DNA of 64,000 nucleotides from Nocardiopsis metallicus (GTDB taxonomy: Bacteria > Actinomycetota > Actinomycetes > Streptosporangiales > Streptosporangiaceae): NCBI RefSeq assembly GCF_014201115.1, contig NZ_JACHDO010000001.1:2232001-2296000 (forward strand), read 5' to 3'. A model generated the notes under the pieces. The model saw nothing but the letters and a program-made list of their open reading frames with translations, did no database searches and had not been told where the DNA came from. Positions 42,696 through 51,384 of the stretch are shown in pieces. A program made the position numbers and the translations under genes. Each line of letters opens with the position of its first letter. Positions within the stretch are counted from its first letter, which is position 1.

Positions 42696-43153
42696 ACCTC
42701 CCCTGGACTTTCCGAGGCCCTGGGCGACTCGTGAGTCCTCAGGACTCTTCCCCCTTTTCGCGCTCCGGCGGCGTGTTGGTGGGCACGCACCACGGTGGAG
42801 TCGATCTGGGCGTCCAGGTCGGTGTCCTCATCGGTGTCGATGAGGTGTTGTTCGATGCGGGCCCAGGTGCCATCAGCTTCCCAGCGTTGGAGCCGGTGTT
42901 GGGCGGTGGTCCAGGGGCCATAGCGTTCGGGCAGGTCACGCCAGGGGATACCGGTACGGGTCCGGTAGATGATCGCGTTGAGGACCTGGCGGTGATCACG
43001 CCAGCGGCCTCCGCGTTGGGGCGTCATCGGGGGTAGCAGGGGGCTGATCAGGTCCCACTCTTGGTCAGTGAGCTCGAATCTGCGGCTCATATACCGGTTG
43101 TACACCGACGCTCAGAGCCACAGATTCGAGAACCAAGATCCGCGGAACAGGCC
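42199..43153 (-). mobile_element. Insertion sequence B (IS5 family, IS427-like) with CTAG target site
   Basis: The 955-bp element has near-perfect inverted repeats GGC(G/C)TGTTCCG(T/C)GGATCTTG. It is flanked by CTAG at 42195-42198 and 43154-43157. It encodes a two-frame transposase on the minus strand. The left CTAG is shared with insertion sequence A. Removing both elements leaves one CTAG between the symporter upstream region and the trypco1 gene. Confidence 0.85.
42692..43105 (-). CDS. IS5-family (IS427-like) transposase, N-terminal frame (OrfA)
   Basis: This 137-residue frame contains the DUF4096-like N-terminus (FELTDQEWDLISPLLPP, WRDLPERYGPW) and the first catalytic Asp in QIDSTVVRAHQHAAGARKGG. 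After the A-AAA-GGG-GG sequence (plus-strand C/T run 42750-42758) it drifts into non-family residues and stops at 42692. A -1 slip there restores the family sequence in OrfB. This two-frame arrangement is normal for the group. Confidence 0.8.
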   Translation of the reverse strand: MYNRYMSRRFELTDQEWDLISPLLPPMTPQRGGRWRDHRQVLNAIIYRTRTGIPWRDLPERYGPWTTAQHRLQRWEADGTWARIEQHLIDTDEDTDLDAQIDSTVVRAHQHAAGARKGGRVLRTHESPRASESPGEV

Positions 43154-43235
43154 CTAGGGGCACACTACTCCCCGGGTTCGGTTGGACGGGAGGCCACCGG
43201 GGTCCCGAACTGAAGCGGTCAGCCGCCACGGCTCG

Positions 43236-43589
43236 TCACCCGTTTTTCGCTTCGGGCTTGCTTTTCCACTTCAGGCTCACCGCGAAATTGGCCTCGGTGG
43301 TGGTGCTCGCGATGACCAGGTCCGCTTCCGCGGACAGTGAGATCCCGAACTCCAGGGTGACCTCCTCCGGGGCGTCCGCCATTCCCCTGACCTGCCCGAC
43401 GAAGCTCTCCGCGACCGGCCGCACGGTACCGAGCATCTGGGAGAAGGTCTTCCTGGCCCGAGCGACGGACCGGTCGCCGCGACCCACCGGCACGATGGAA
43501 TCGTCCGCGGTGCGCACCTGGACCAGAACGGTTTCCGTGCCGTCCTCGCCCAGCGGCACCTCGACCGTGCGGAGAAAGGGTTCCGTCAT
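43236..43589 (-). CDS. Trypsin-co-occurring domain 1 (trypco1, CU044_2847-like) protein
   Basis: This 117-residue protein matches the trypco1 pattern: an N-terminal VEVPLGEDGTETVLVQV strand pair, ARARKTFSQMLGTVRPVAE, and the hallmark EFGISLSAEADLVIASTTTEANF followed by a final strand. In conflict systems this domain is normally encoded beside a trypsin-like protease and helps assemble its effector complex. Here no protease gene is adjacent: the Wadjet SMC gene lies upstream, and two IS elements plus the symporter lie downstream. ATG 43589 is supported by GGAGCTCGAA just upstream. It is probably an orphan. Confidence 0.8.
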   Translation of the reverse strand: MTEPFLRTVEVPLGEDGTETVLVQVRTADDSIVPVGRGDRSVARARKTFSQMLGTVRPVAESFVGQVRGMADAPEEVTLEFGISLSAEADLVIASTTTEANFAVSLKWKSKPEAKNG

Positions 43590-43767
43590 TTCGAGCTCCA
43601 GAAATCGGGAGGTGAGATCTTAACCAACCGGGAGTTCTCCACGCCACGAGCCCCGGGAAATTTTTCCGGCCGCCCAGGCCGCACGGTCGCTACCTGCCAT
43701 CTATCACTGAAAGCAGCGGACACGAACAGGAAAATGAATTTCTCAGTTCATTTTTCCGGTTTAGCCG

Positions 43768-43799
43768 GGCCCGGTACGTCGCATACCGCGTACCGGGCC
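43768..43799 (-). terminator. Terminator hairpin of the Wadjet-like operon
   Basis: GGCCCGGTAC (43768-43777) pairs perfectly with GTACCGGGCC (43790-43799) across a 12-base loop. It lies 18 bases downstream of the SMC stop and is followed on the minus strand by AAACCGGAAAAATG. Its position argues that the operon now ends with the SMC gene. Confidence 0.6.
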
Positions 43800-43816
43800 G
43801 CTGGCCTTCGGGGTCG

Positions 43817-46800
43817 TCAGGTGGCCGCCTCGTCCAGGAGGGTGCCCGCGGTGGACTGGGGCACGTAGCGGGTCGGGGTGATGCCGAGCAGCTGCGCGGC
43901 GAGCTCCTCGTTGCCCGCGAAACCGGCGTCGGCGTCCAGGGTCTGCTCGCCGTCCCAGAGCATGAGCAGGGCGGAGACGGTGTGGCTGGCCTTGTCGTGG
44001 TGCATGTCGTAGTGCGCGGCCATGGGGACGGTGTCGTAGTGCACCCACAGGTCGTGGCCGGTCATGAACATGTCGAGATCGAAGGTGACGGTCAGGCCCA
44101 TGAGTTCGGGCTTGTAGCGGTCGTCGATACCCGCGAACGCCTCGTCGAGGGCGACCACGCGCGGGCAGGTGGGCGCGGCTGAGGAGTACAGGGCGTTGGC
44201 CGCGGCGAACAGCGGAAGGTGGATGGCGGCGGACTTCTCGCCGCCGGACATCTGCTCGTGCTTGTTCTTGGTGAGGGTGGCCTCGTCCTTGCCCGGTTCG
44301 GCCAGGCGCAGCTCGAAGCGGTACCAGTCGCGGTAGTCCAGGACCGCGGCCAGGACCTGCTTGTGGCTGGCGCGGGGGTGCCGGGCGTGGTAGTCGCGGA
44401 TCATCTCGCGCAGGACTGCGCGGAGTTCGCCCAGGCCGCGGGGGCCGAGTCCGGAGCCGTCGTGGCGGACGAGCTCGGTGGCCCGGCGCTGGTGGTCGCC
44501 GAGGCCGTCCGAGCGGGACCAGCGGATGCCCACCCGGGTGCCGGAGGACATGGGGCGGGCGCGGGTGTCGCGGTCCATGGCGCGCACCAGGAGTTTGGCG
44601 GCGCGGACCCGGTCGTGGATCTGCTGGGCGATCCCGCTGAGCAGTTCGTCCTCCAGGACCCCCTGCTCCTCCTCGCGCAGGAGCGCGCCCTGTTCCTCGA
44701 CGCGTTCGGCGACGGCGCGCGCGAACGCGGAGACGGGGTTGCGGCCGTTCTCGTCGTTGACGTGTACGGTGACCAGGCCGCTGGCGCCGACCTCGTGGTC
44801 CACGCGGTAGCCCTCGGCGTCACCGCCGAGCGCTTCCTGGAAGGTGCGCAGTGCCTGGGACATACGGGTCCCGGCGGTCTTGAGTTCGGCGTCGCCGACG
44901 TCCTTGGTGCCGACGGCCTCGGCGAAACCGTCGAGTAGGGCGGCGGCGGCCCCGGGCAGGATCTCGCGGACGGTCGCGGCCTGCCCGGTGAGCAGGCGCT
45001 CCGCCGCTTCTTCGGGCGCGGGCCACTGGTCGGGGACCGGCCAGGCGCCTGAGGTGTCCACGCCCATGACTGCGCGTACGGCGGGCTGGGTGAGTCCGGC
45101 GAAGGCGGCGGCGTGCTCGAAGAGCGTGCCCAGGGCCTGGGCCAGCGATTGGCGGCCGCTGTCGCGCAGGGTTTCGGAGCGCACGGCCAGGTCGTGCTCG
45201 CGGGAGGCCTCGGCGGTGGCGGCGCGGTGCCGCTCCTGGACCTCGCGGAGCTGGCTCTGTGCCTGTTCGAGCTGGTCGAGGAGTTCGCGGGCCGGGGCGT
45301 CGATGGCCGCCTCCAGGGTGGCCAGCTCCTCGGTCTCGCGTTCGTGGTCGGTGCGGCTCTGGTCGAGGTCGGCGCGGTCGCTGTCGAGCGCTTCGGTCAG
45401 GCGGGCGACGGTGTCCTGGCGCCCGGTGAGGTCGCGCTCGTACTCGGCGATGTCGGCGCGTGCGGCGCGCAGGTTCCGAGCGGTGTCCTGGAAGGCCTCG
45501 GCCGCGGCGGCGACCGCGTCGACGTCCTCCCGGCGGGTGGGCATGGCTCGCTCGGCAGCCGCGGTGCGGACCTGGCGGCGTTCGGCGTCCACCTGGGCGA
45601 CGGCGGCGTCGAGGTCGCGGCGGGCCTCGGCGCGTGCGGCGCGGGCCGAGGCCAGGAGGGTGGAGTGGTGTTCGAGGGCGCGCAGGGCCTTGGCGGCCTC
45701 GGTGGCGTCGGGCAGGTCGGCGCGGGCGCGGTCGAAGTCCTTGAGGAGCTCGTGGGCCCGGGCGAGGCGGTCGCCGAGTTCGGTGCGGCGGGCGCAGAGC
45801 TCCTCGATGCGGGTGTCGTGGGCGGCCAGGCGCTCGCGGCGGCGCTGGGCGCGGTTGGTGGCACCGATGAACTCGGCGGCGGCCTTGGGGCGGGCACCGG
45901 TGAGGGGTCCGAGGCGGAAGCGGGCCCGGGTGTCCACTCCGGTGGCAGGGGTGTCCACTCCGGTGGCCCGGGTGTCCACGCCGGTGACGGTGGTGTCCAC
46001 GCCGACGGGTGCGTCACCCTCCCCTTCGTTGAAGGGGATCGAGGCCAGGACGCGGGTGATGACGTCCACGGGGACGTGGTCCTGGGTCTCGGGCACGAGG
46101 ACGTCCGCGAGGGTCCCTGCGGTGGCGCCGGTAGCGCCTGGTTCGGCGGGGAGCAGGTAGGCGTCGGCCTCGCCCTGGGCGAGGGCTTCGCGGGTGAGCT
46201 CGGGGTCGGGGTGGATCCAGGCGGTGAGCAGGCCCGCCGCGTGCAGGGCGCCCTCGACGGCGGCGGCGTGGTCCTCGGTCAGGTCCTCGGCGAAGCGGAC
46301 CAGCTGCCAGAGCGGGGCTCCGGGACGGCCTTCGCGCGGGGCGGGGCGCAGGGGGTCGGCGGGCGGGGCGTCGTCGCGTTCGGCCGCGATGTGGTCGCGT
46401 TCGCGGCGGACGGCGGCCAGTTCCTCGCCCAGTCGGCTCTGTTCGGACTCCAGACCGTTGGCGCGGGCGGCCGCCTGGAGCTGCTGGTCGTGGAGCTGTT
46501 CGTTGAACACCTGCGCGAGGGTGGCGGTGCCGGGTTCGCCGTAGTGGTCGAGCGTGTCCCGCAGGGCGGTCAGGGACTCGGGGCCGACGATCTCCCAGCG
46601 CTCGGACCAGGCATCCAGGTTCTGCGCGAGGGTGGCGCGGAGCTCGGTGAGCTTCTCCTGGGCCCCGGCGCACTCGGTTTCGCGTCCGCCGAGGGTGTCC
46701 TCGGCCCGGGTGGCGGCGGCTTCGGCGCGGGCTCGGCCGTCCTCGGCGCGGTCCTGGGCGTTGAGGCGTTCGCGTACGGCGCGCACGTCGTCGAGTCGGG

Positions 46801-48091
46801 CGCTGGCCCGGCCCCGGGCGGTCTCGGGCAGGTCGTCACCGGTGTCCACCTCCCCCTCGGCGTCGTGGACGATGCCGGAGGCCTCGGCGGCCGCGCAGAG
46901 TTCGGTGCGCAGTTCCTCGGCGCGGGCGCGCTCGCGTTCGACGCGTTCGGCGACGCGGGCGGCCTCTCCGCTCAACCGGGAGATCTCCTCCTCCTGGGCG
47001 CGCACCCGCGTCTGCTGGGTGGAGATCTGGCGGGCGCGCGCCTCGTTGTTCTCCCGCCGGACCTGGAGGGCCTGCTGGTCGCGCAGGGTCTCGTGCTGGC
47101 GCAGGGTCGCGCACTGGGCGTCCAGGCGCTCGGACTCCCTGGCCAGTTCGGCGGCGCGTTCGCGGGCCAGGTCTCGTGCTTCGGTGGCCCGGTCCAGTTC
47201 GGCGGCGGCCTCGGTGACGGTGCGGGCGTGGGTGTCGGCCTGCTCGGTGGCGGAGGCGACCCGGGACAGCCGGTGGCGGGCGTTGGCGGTGAGGTAGTCG
47301 GCGTAGACGCCGGTGAAAGTGCGGGCGGCCTCGTGGGCGGCGTTGGCGCTGGCGAAGCGGCTCTGCACGGCGGCGAGGTTGGCGAAGTCGCGTGCGGCCT
47401 GGTCGACGAGGGCGTCGTCGAGAGGGCTGAGACCGCCGGTGAGGGTGTGCGAGACCTTCTCCGGGTCCAGGTCCTTGGCCAGCAGCGGGCGGCGCAGGGC
47501 GAGCAGGAGGTCCAGGAGCTGGACGTAGCGCTCCCCCAGCCCGAACAGGCGCGCGTCGACGGCCCGGCGGTAGTCGGCGGCGGTGGAGTGGTGGGCGTCC
47601 TCGCCCAGGGCCGCCTTGAGCTGGCGTTCGGTGAGCGGGCGCCCGTCGGTGGCCAGCAGTCCGAAGTCCACGCCCAGGCGCTGGTCGGTGACGAAGAAGG
47701 AGGGGCTGACCCCGTCGCGGTGGCGGTGCGCGCGCAGCCCGATGACCAGGGTGACGGTCTCGGTCGTACCAGCGTCGCCGGTGTCCGGATCGCCGTCGGT
47801 GGTGCGGGCGAACTCCATCCACACGTACCCGTAGGCGGACTCGTCGCCCCGGTAGAGGAGGTTGGACTTCATGGTGCGGTTCTGGCCGCTGAAGGGGTCC
47901 AGCCTGCGGGCGTCGGTGTAGCCGTCCAGGACGAAGGGGAACAGCACTTCGAGGGCCTTGGTCTTGCCCGAACCGTTGTGGCCGCGCAGGACGAGGCGGC
48001 CGTCGGCGAAGGCGAACTCCTCGTCGACGTAGTCCCAGACGTTGACGACACCGGCCCGGCTGGGCCGGAAGCGGTCGCTCCTGCGGGTCAT
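43817..48091 (-). CDS. SMC/MukB-like ATPase of a Wadjet-like system (TIGR02680 family, JetC-type)
   Basis: This 1,424-residue protein is an SMC-like motor. The N-terminus carries WDYVDEEFAFADGRLVLRGH and Walker A GHNGSGKT at 37-44. Long coiled coils follow with an interrupted centre. The C-terminal half contains the ABC signature QMSGGEKSAA (about 1280-1289) and Walker B VVALDEA (about 1312-1318). ATG 48091 overlaps the upstream stop by four bases (ATGA); the frame is open far beyond, but upstream sequence is antisense to the DUF2398 gene's reading. In Wadjet the motor extrudes loops of plasmid DNA for cleavage by JetD. A four-unit tandem repeat lies in the hinge-side region. No DUF2399/TIGR02679 nuclease gene follows. 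Confidence 0.88.
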   Translation of the reverse strand: MTRRSDRFRPSRAGVVNVWDYVDEEFAFADGRLVLRGHNGSGKTKALEVLFPFVLDGYTDARRLDPFSGQNRTMKSNLLYRGDESAYGYVWMEFARTTDGDPDTGDAGTTETVTLVIGLRAHRHRDGVSPSFFVTDQRLGVDFGLLATDGRPLTERQLKAALGEDAHHSTAADYRRAVDARLFGLGERYVQLLDLLLALRRPLLAKDLDPEKVSHTLTGGLSPLDDALVDQAARDFANLAAVQSRFASANAAHEAARTFTGVYADYLTANARHRLSRVASATEQADTHARTVTEAAAELDRATEARDLARERAAELARESERLDAQCATLRQHETLRDQQALQVRRENNEARARQISTQQTRVRAQEEEISRLSGEAARVAERVERERARAEELRTELCAAAEASGIVHDAEGEVDTGDDLPETARGRASARLDDVRAVRERLNAQDRAEDGRARAEAAATRAEDTLGGRETECAGAQEKLTELRATLAQNLDAWSERWEIVGPESLTALRDTLDHYGEPGTATLAQVFNEQLHDQQLQAAARANGLESEQSRLGEELAAVRRERDHIAAERDDAPPADPLRPAPREGRPGAPLWQLVRFAEDLTEDHAAAVEGALHAAGLLTAWIHPDPELTREALAQGEADAYLLPAEPGATGATAGTLADVLVPETQDHVPVDVITRVLASIPFNEGEGDAPVGVDTTVTGVDTRATGVDTPATGVDTRARFRLGPLTGARPKAAAEFIGATNRAQRRRERLAAHDTRIEELCARRTELGDRLARAHELLKDFDRARADLPDATEAAKALRALEHHSTLLASARAARAEARRDLDAAVAQVDAERRQVRTAAAERAMPTRREDVDAVAAAAEAFQDTARNLRAARADIAEYERDLTGRQDTVARLTEALDSDRADLDQSRTDHERETEELATLEAAIDAPARELLDQLEQAQSQLREVQERHRAATAEASREHDLAVRSETLRDSGRQSLAQALGTLFEHAAAFAGLTQPAVRAVMGVDTSGAWPVPDQWPAPEEAAERLLTGQAATVREILPGAAAALLDGFAEAVGTKDVGDAELKTAGTRMSQALRTFQEALGGDAEGYRVDHEVGASGLVTVHVNDENGRNPVSAFARAVAERVEEQGALLREEEQGVLEDELLSGIAQQIHDRVRAAKLLVRAMDRDTRARPMSSGTRVGIRWSRSDGLGDHQRRATELVRHDGSGLGPRGLGELRAVLREMIRDYHARHPRASHKQVLAAVLDYRDWYRFELRLAEPGKDEATLTKNKHEQMSGGEKSAAIHLPLFAAANALYSSAAPTCPRVVALDEAFAGIDDRYKPELMGLTVTFDLDMFMTGHDLWVHYDTVPMAAHYDMHHDKASHTVSALLMLWDGEQTLDADAGFAGNEELAAQLLGITPTRYVPQSTAGTLLDEAAT
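45928..46010. repeat. 21-bp tandem repeat within the SMC gene
   Basis: About four copies of a 21-bp unit encode GVDTxxT heptads (GVDTTVT, GVDTRAT, GVDTPAT, then GVDTRAR). The copies differ at several bases. They lie between the two coiled-coil halves of the SMC protein. The unit length keeps the frame, so copy number can vary without disrupting the protein. Confidence 0.75.
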
Positions 48092-49575
48092 GGCGCGGCT
48101 TCCTCGGTTCCTTCGGTCTCTGCGTGTTCTGCTTGCTCTGCGTGTTCCGGGGGCTCTGCGTCTTCCGGGGGCCCTGGCCGGGTGGCGGTGGCTTCGGCTC
48201 CGGCGGTGTCTCCGGCCGTCGGGTCCAGCGGGCCGAACGGGAGCAGCCCGGTGTCGGGACGTTCGGGCAGTGCGCCCCGGATGTTGCGGTAACGCAGTGC
48301 GGCGGGCGTGACCAGGACCCCGCCCGGGAGCGGCCGGACCAGGGAGAGGTCGGTCAGCAGGGCCAGGGCGGCGTCGAGCAGGCCCTGCGGGTCCTGCTGC
48401 CAGCTGGCGGTGAAGGAGGACGCGCCGAACTCCTCGAACAGGTCGGCGACCATCTCCTCCAGGCGTTCGCGCTCCACCAGCGGTACCGGGGCGGGCTCGG
48501 CGACCGTCGGAGCGTGCCCGGCCTCGGCCCAGGCCAGTTCGGTGACGACGCCCTCCCGCGGAACCCCGGCGTCGATCCGGGCGACCAGCTCGGGGTGCTC
48601 GTGGACGGGGCCCGGGGCGGGCAGGTGGGCCAGGGCGGCCCAGGACTCCTCGAAGTGGTTGGTGATCTGGGCCAGCAGCAGCCCGGCCGTGCGGGTGACG
48701 GCCCCTCCCCTGCCGGGGAAGGCGCGGTCGGTGAAGGTACCGGAGGAATCGGCCAGCAGGACCCCTTCGGCGCGGCGCTCCAGCTTCGTGCCGGTCAGGC
48801 GCGCCACCTCCTCGGCCGGGCCCTTGCCGCGCAGGGCGGCGGCGACCTCGGGTTCGACGTCCGCGTAGTACACCACCGGGTACTCCACCAGCAGGCGGCG
48901 GGCGCGCCGGGCGGCGCGTTCGCGGGAGGCGTCCGGACCCAGGGCGTCGGTGAGCAGGCCGGAGGCGCTGTTCAGGTGCTGGATGGGCCGGGTGGGCCGG
49001 AAGAGGACCTCGCAGATCTCGTGGTCGATGTCGAAGAGCGCGTCGCCCTGCTCGCCGCCGCGAGCCCAGGCCTCGACGGAGCCGTCGGACAGGTGCAGGG
49101 CGCCCCGGTCCAACAGCCAGTGGGTGACGTCGACCAGCGCTGCCTTGTGGGTGGAGTCGGTGGGGTCGTAGCCCAGGCCCTCGATCTCGTTGGCCGAAGG
49201 GGTGAGCCGTTTGACCAGGTCGCCGAGGCTGATCTCGACCTGGGAGCGCTGGAAGGCGGCCAGCAGAAGGCACAGGTAGGCCAGGCGGCGGCGGTCGAAG
49301 GGTTTGCCCTTGCGGGCGAAGGTCTGGCGCTGGGTGGGGTCGAGCAGGTCGAGCTCGCGGACCAGTCGCACGTGGTCGGTGGTGGCGATCAGGGTGTACC
49401 CGAACAGGTCGCGCAGGTCCTCGGTCATCTGGTCGGCCCAGTGCAGGACCTGGTCGAGCACACCGGGGCGCGGCCGGGCAGCGGTGATGACGTCGCAGGT
49501 GAGGACTTTGCGCACGGCCTGCTGGTAGGAGCCCAGGTCCACGTCCTCGACTCGGGGGCGGTTCCGTCGGGCCAT
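48088..49575 (-). CDS. DUF2398/TIGR02678 component of the Wadjet-like operon
   Basis: This 495-residue protein matches the TIGR02678 pattern: an N-terminal helical part (YQQAVRKVLTCDVIT, VLHWADQMTEDLRDLFGYTL), the conserved GKPFDRRRLAYLCLLLAAFQRS, then a winged-helix-like region (ALVDVTHWLLDRGALHLSDG, FDIDHEICEVLF). A proline/alanine/glutamate-rich tail ends it. In Wadjet complexes two small non-SMC subunits regulate the SMC motor; by gene order this is one of them. Its ATG shares a base with the stop of the upstream DUF2397 gene, and its stop overlaps the SMC start by four bases, so all three are coupled. Confidence 0.85.
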   Translation of the reverse strand: MARRNRPRVEDVDLGSYQQAVRKVLTCDVITAARPRPGVLDQVLHWADQMTEDLRDLFGYTLIATTDHVRLVRELDLLDPTQRQTFARKGKPFDRRRLAYLCLLLAAFQRSQVEISLGDLVKRLTPSANEIEGLGYDPTDSTHKAALVDVTHWLLDRGALHLSDGSVEAWARGGEQGDALFDIDHEICEVLFRPTRPIQHLNSASGLLTDALGPDASRERAARRARRLLVEYPVVYYADVEPEVAAALRGKGPAEEVARLTGTKLERRAEGVLLADSSGTFTDRAFPGRGGAVTRTAGLLLAQITNHFEESWAALAHLPAPGPVHEHPELVARIDAGVPREGVVTELAWAEAGHAPTVAEPAPVPLVERERLEEMVADLFEEFGASSFTASWQQDPQGLLDAALALLTDLSLVRPLPGGVLVTPAALRYRNIRGALPERPDTGLLPFGPLDPTAGDTAGAEATATRPGPPEDAEPPEHAEQAEHAETEGTEEAAP

Positions 49576-51173
49576 CAGTCCCCCTTCCGGGTGGGCGTGC
49601 TCTGGTCGCCCCGGGTGCTGTCAGCCCCGCGAGTGCTGCGGCGGGTACTGCGGGCGCCGCGGGCGCGGGAGGCGAGTTCGAGGCGGAACCCGGGCAGGTG
49701 GAGGCTGCCCCGCGAGGTGCGCACTGTGCTTCCCCGGTCGCTGGGGACCAGCTTGACCAGGGTGCCCGCGTCGTCACCGGTGGCCGAGCTCATCCGCCCG
49801 GCGACCACCGACCTCGATTCCAGGGCCTTGGTGACCAGCCGCAGCAGCACCTTGGTGTCGCTGTCGTCGAGGACGCGGTGGTGCGCGCCCTCTTGGACCA
49901 GGCGGGTGGCGGAGGCGCGTTCGGCCTCGCGGTCCTCGGTCTGGCGCCGACGCAGTTCGGAGCGGGCTCCGGTGTCCCTGCGCACCGGTTTGGGGACGCC
50001 GTGCGTGGGTGAGCGGTCGCTGCGGAACAGGGTCACCGACACCTCCACCCCGGCGGCGTCGTGCCAGGAGTCGGTGGGCGCGAACTCGTCGCCGTCCTCG
50101 TGGGCCGCGCCCAGGTGACGGGCGGAACGGGTGTTGAAGGCGGCGCCCATGAGGGCGTGCGCGGCGCCGTCGTCGGGGGTGTCGAACACCCACGCGGCCA
50201 GGTGGCGCAGCTGGGTGGAGCGGTTGACGCCGCCGCGCTGGGCCTCGGTGATCTGGCGCAGCAGGGCGACGACCCCGGAGACGGCGGAGCGGGTGGCCCG
50301 GCCGAGCTCGGCGGCGCGGGTGGGCGCCCCGCTCTCGGAGGCGAACCAGGCGCGCACCGCCCACCAGCGGCGCGACCAGTCCTCCAGGCGTTCGGTCCGG
50401 TCCATGAAGAGGCGTTCGTCCACGTCGGCGGCGCGGGAGAGCAGGGTGCTCAGGCCGGTGGCCTCGACCTCGTGCACGGCCCGGTCCAGCCGGGGCAGGT
50501 AGCGGTCCAGTTCGGCCATGAAGTCGGACATGTGGACCAGCAGGGCGTTCTTGTGGCGCAGGAAGACCTCGGAGGAGGCCTCGGTGGAGCGCAGGATCTC
50601 GCCGAGGGTCACGTGGAACTGGGCGGAGCGGCGGCCCATGTCCTCCATGACCGCGTCGAGGCGGGAGAGGCGGCGGTAGACGTCCTCGACCCGGCCGGTG
50701 CGGTTGGCCTCGGCCAGCGCCCCGAGGTCCTCCAGAACGTCGGAGAAGACCAGGCGGGACAGGTTGACGTCCTCGGCCCGGGCGCCGAGCAGGTTCTCGA
50801 CCGCGTGGTAGGCGCGGTAGCCGAGTTCGCTGAACTGGTAGACGGACTGGCGGTTGCGGTAGCGGGCCAGGGTTCCGGCGCGGGAGGCGTCGTCGAAGCG
50901 GTGCACCACTCCGTCGGCGGCGAGCTCGTCCAGCCGGTGGCGCAGGCCCTGGGCGGGGATCTCGGGCGCCTCGGCGTGGGCGGCGCTGAGTTCGCGCAGG
51001 GTCGCGGCGACCTCGTCCGCGCCGACCTGGACCTGGTGGACCTCGCGCAGACGGTCCACGGCGCGCAGGATCCACAGGTAGGTGACGTGGTCGTCGCGCC
51101 GGGTGAAGTTGAACAGCCGGAAACGGTCGCTGACCGCGAGCGCGTCCAGATCCAGAGTCCTGCGCTCGGCCAC
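49575..51173 (-). CDS. DUF2397/TIGR02677 component of the Wadjet-like operon
   Basis: This 532-residue protein opens with the TIGR02677 segment FRLFNFTRRDDHVTYLWILRAV and a winged-helix pair (LRHRLDELAADGVVHRFDD). A long helical middle follows (YRLSRLDAVMEDMGRRSAQF, LSRAADVDERLFMDR), with a C-terminal DUF2397 end. This arrangement fits a kleisin-like subunit bridging the SMC heads. GTG 51173 is preferred over the adjacent GTG 51176 because of its GGGGG spacing; the frame is open further upstream without a better site. It is the first gene of the operon and is divergent from the Mrr-like nuclease gene. The TIGR02677-02680 set corresponds to one of the non-type-I Wadjet classes; I am not certain which number. 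Confidence 0.83.
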   Translation of the reverse strand: MAERRTLDLDALAVSDRFRLFNFTRRDDHVTYLWILRAVDRLREVHQVQVGADEVAATLRELSAAHAEAPEIPAQGLRHRLDELAADGVVHRFDDASRAGTLARYRNRQSVYQFSELGYRAYHAVENLLGARAEDVNLSRLVFSDVLEDLGALAEANRTGRVEDVYRRLSRLDAVMEDMGRRSAQFHVTLGEILRSTEASSEVFLRHKNALLVHMSDFMAELDRYLPRLDRAVHEVEATGLSTLLSRAADVDERLFMDRTERLEDWSRRWWAVRAWFASESGAPTRAAELGRATRSAVSGVVALLRQITEAQRGGVNRSTQLRHLAAWVFDTPDDGAAHALMGAAFNTRSARHLGAAHEDGDEFAPTDSWHDAAGVEVSVTLFRSDRSPTHGVPKPVRRDTGARSELRRRQTEDREAERASATRLVQEGAHHRVLDDSDTKVLLRLVTKALESRSVVAGRMSSATGDDAGTLVKLVPSDRGSTVRTSRGSLHLPGFRLELASRARGARSTRRSTRGADSTRGDQSTPTRKGD

Positions 51174-51384
51174 CACTGCACCCCCGTGTACTCGTGTCCC
51201 CCGTCCGCGCACCCCCGGGCGCGAAACCACGACGGGGCCATTCTGGCAGTGCCCGGAGACAGTCCGGACCGGCGTCGGCGGGGTCCGGTGGTCGGCTTGG
51301 TCACCCCGAGCCGAACCTCCCGGGGGAATGTGTGCACTCCGTGGAATGATGTGCCCCGGTATGTCCCCACCCCCAGGGAGGAAC

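Noticed and set aside
45113..48292. A 1,059-codon open frame on the plus strand opposite the SMC gene
   Set aside because: Low-complexity glycine/alanine/valine product and no start context; it mirrors the coiled-coil coding strand.
48092..49777. N-terminal extension of the SMC frame
   Set aside because: The extension is arginine/proline-rich and overlaps the DUF2398 gene; the ATGA overlap at 48091 and the family N-terminus (VNVWDYVDEEF) fix the start.
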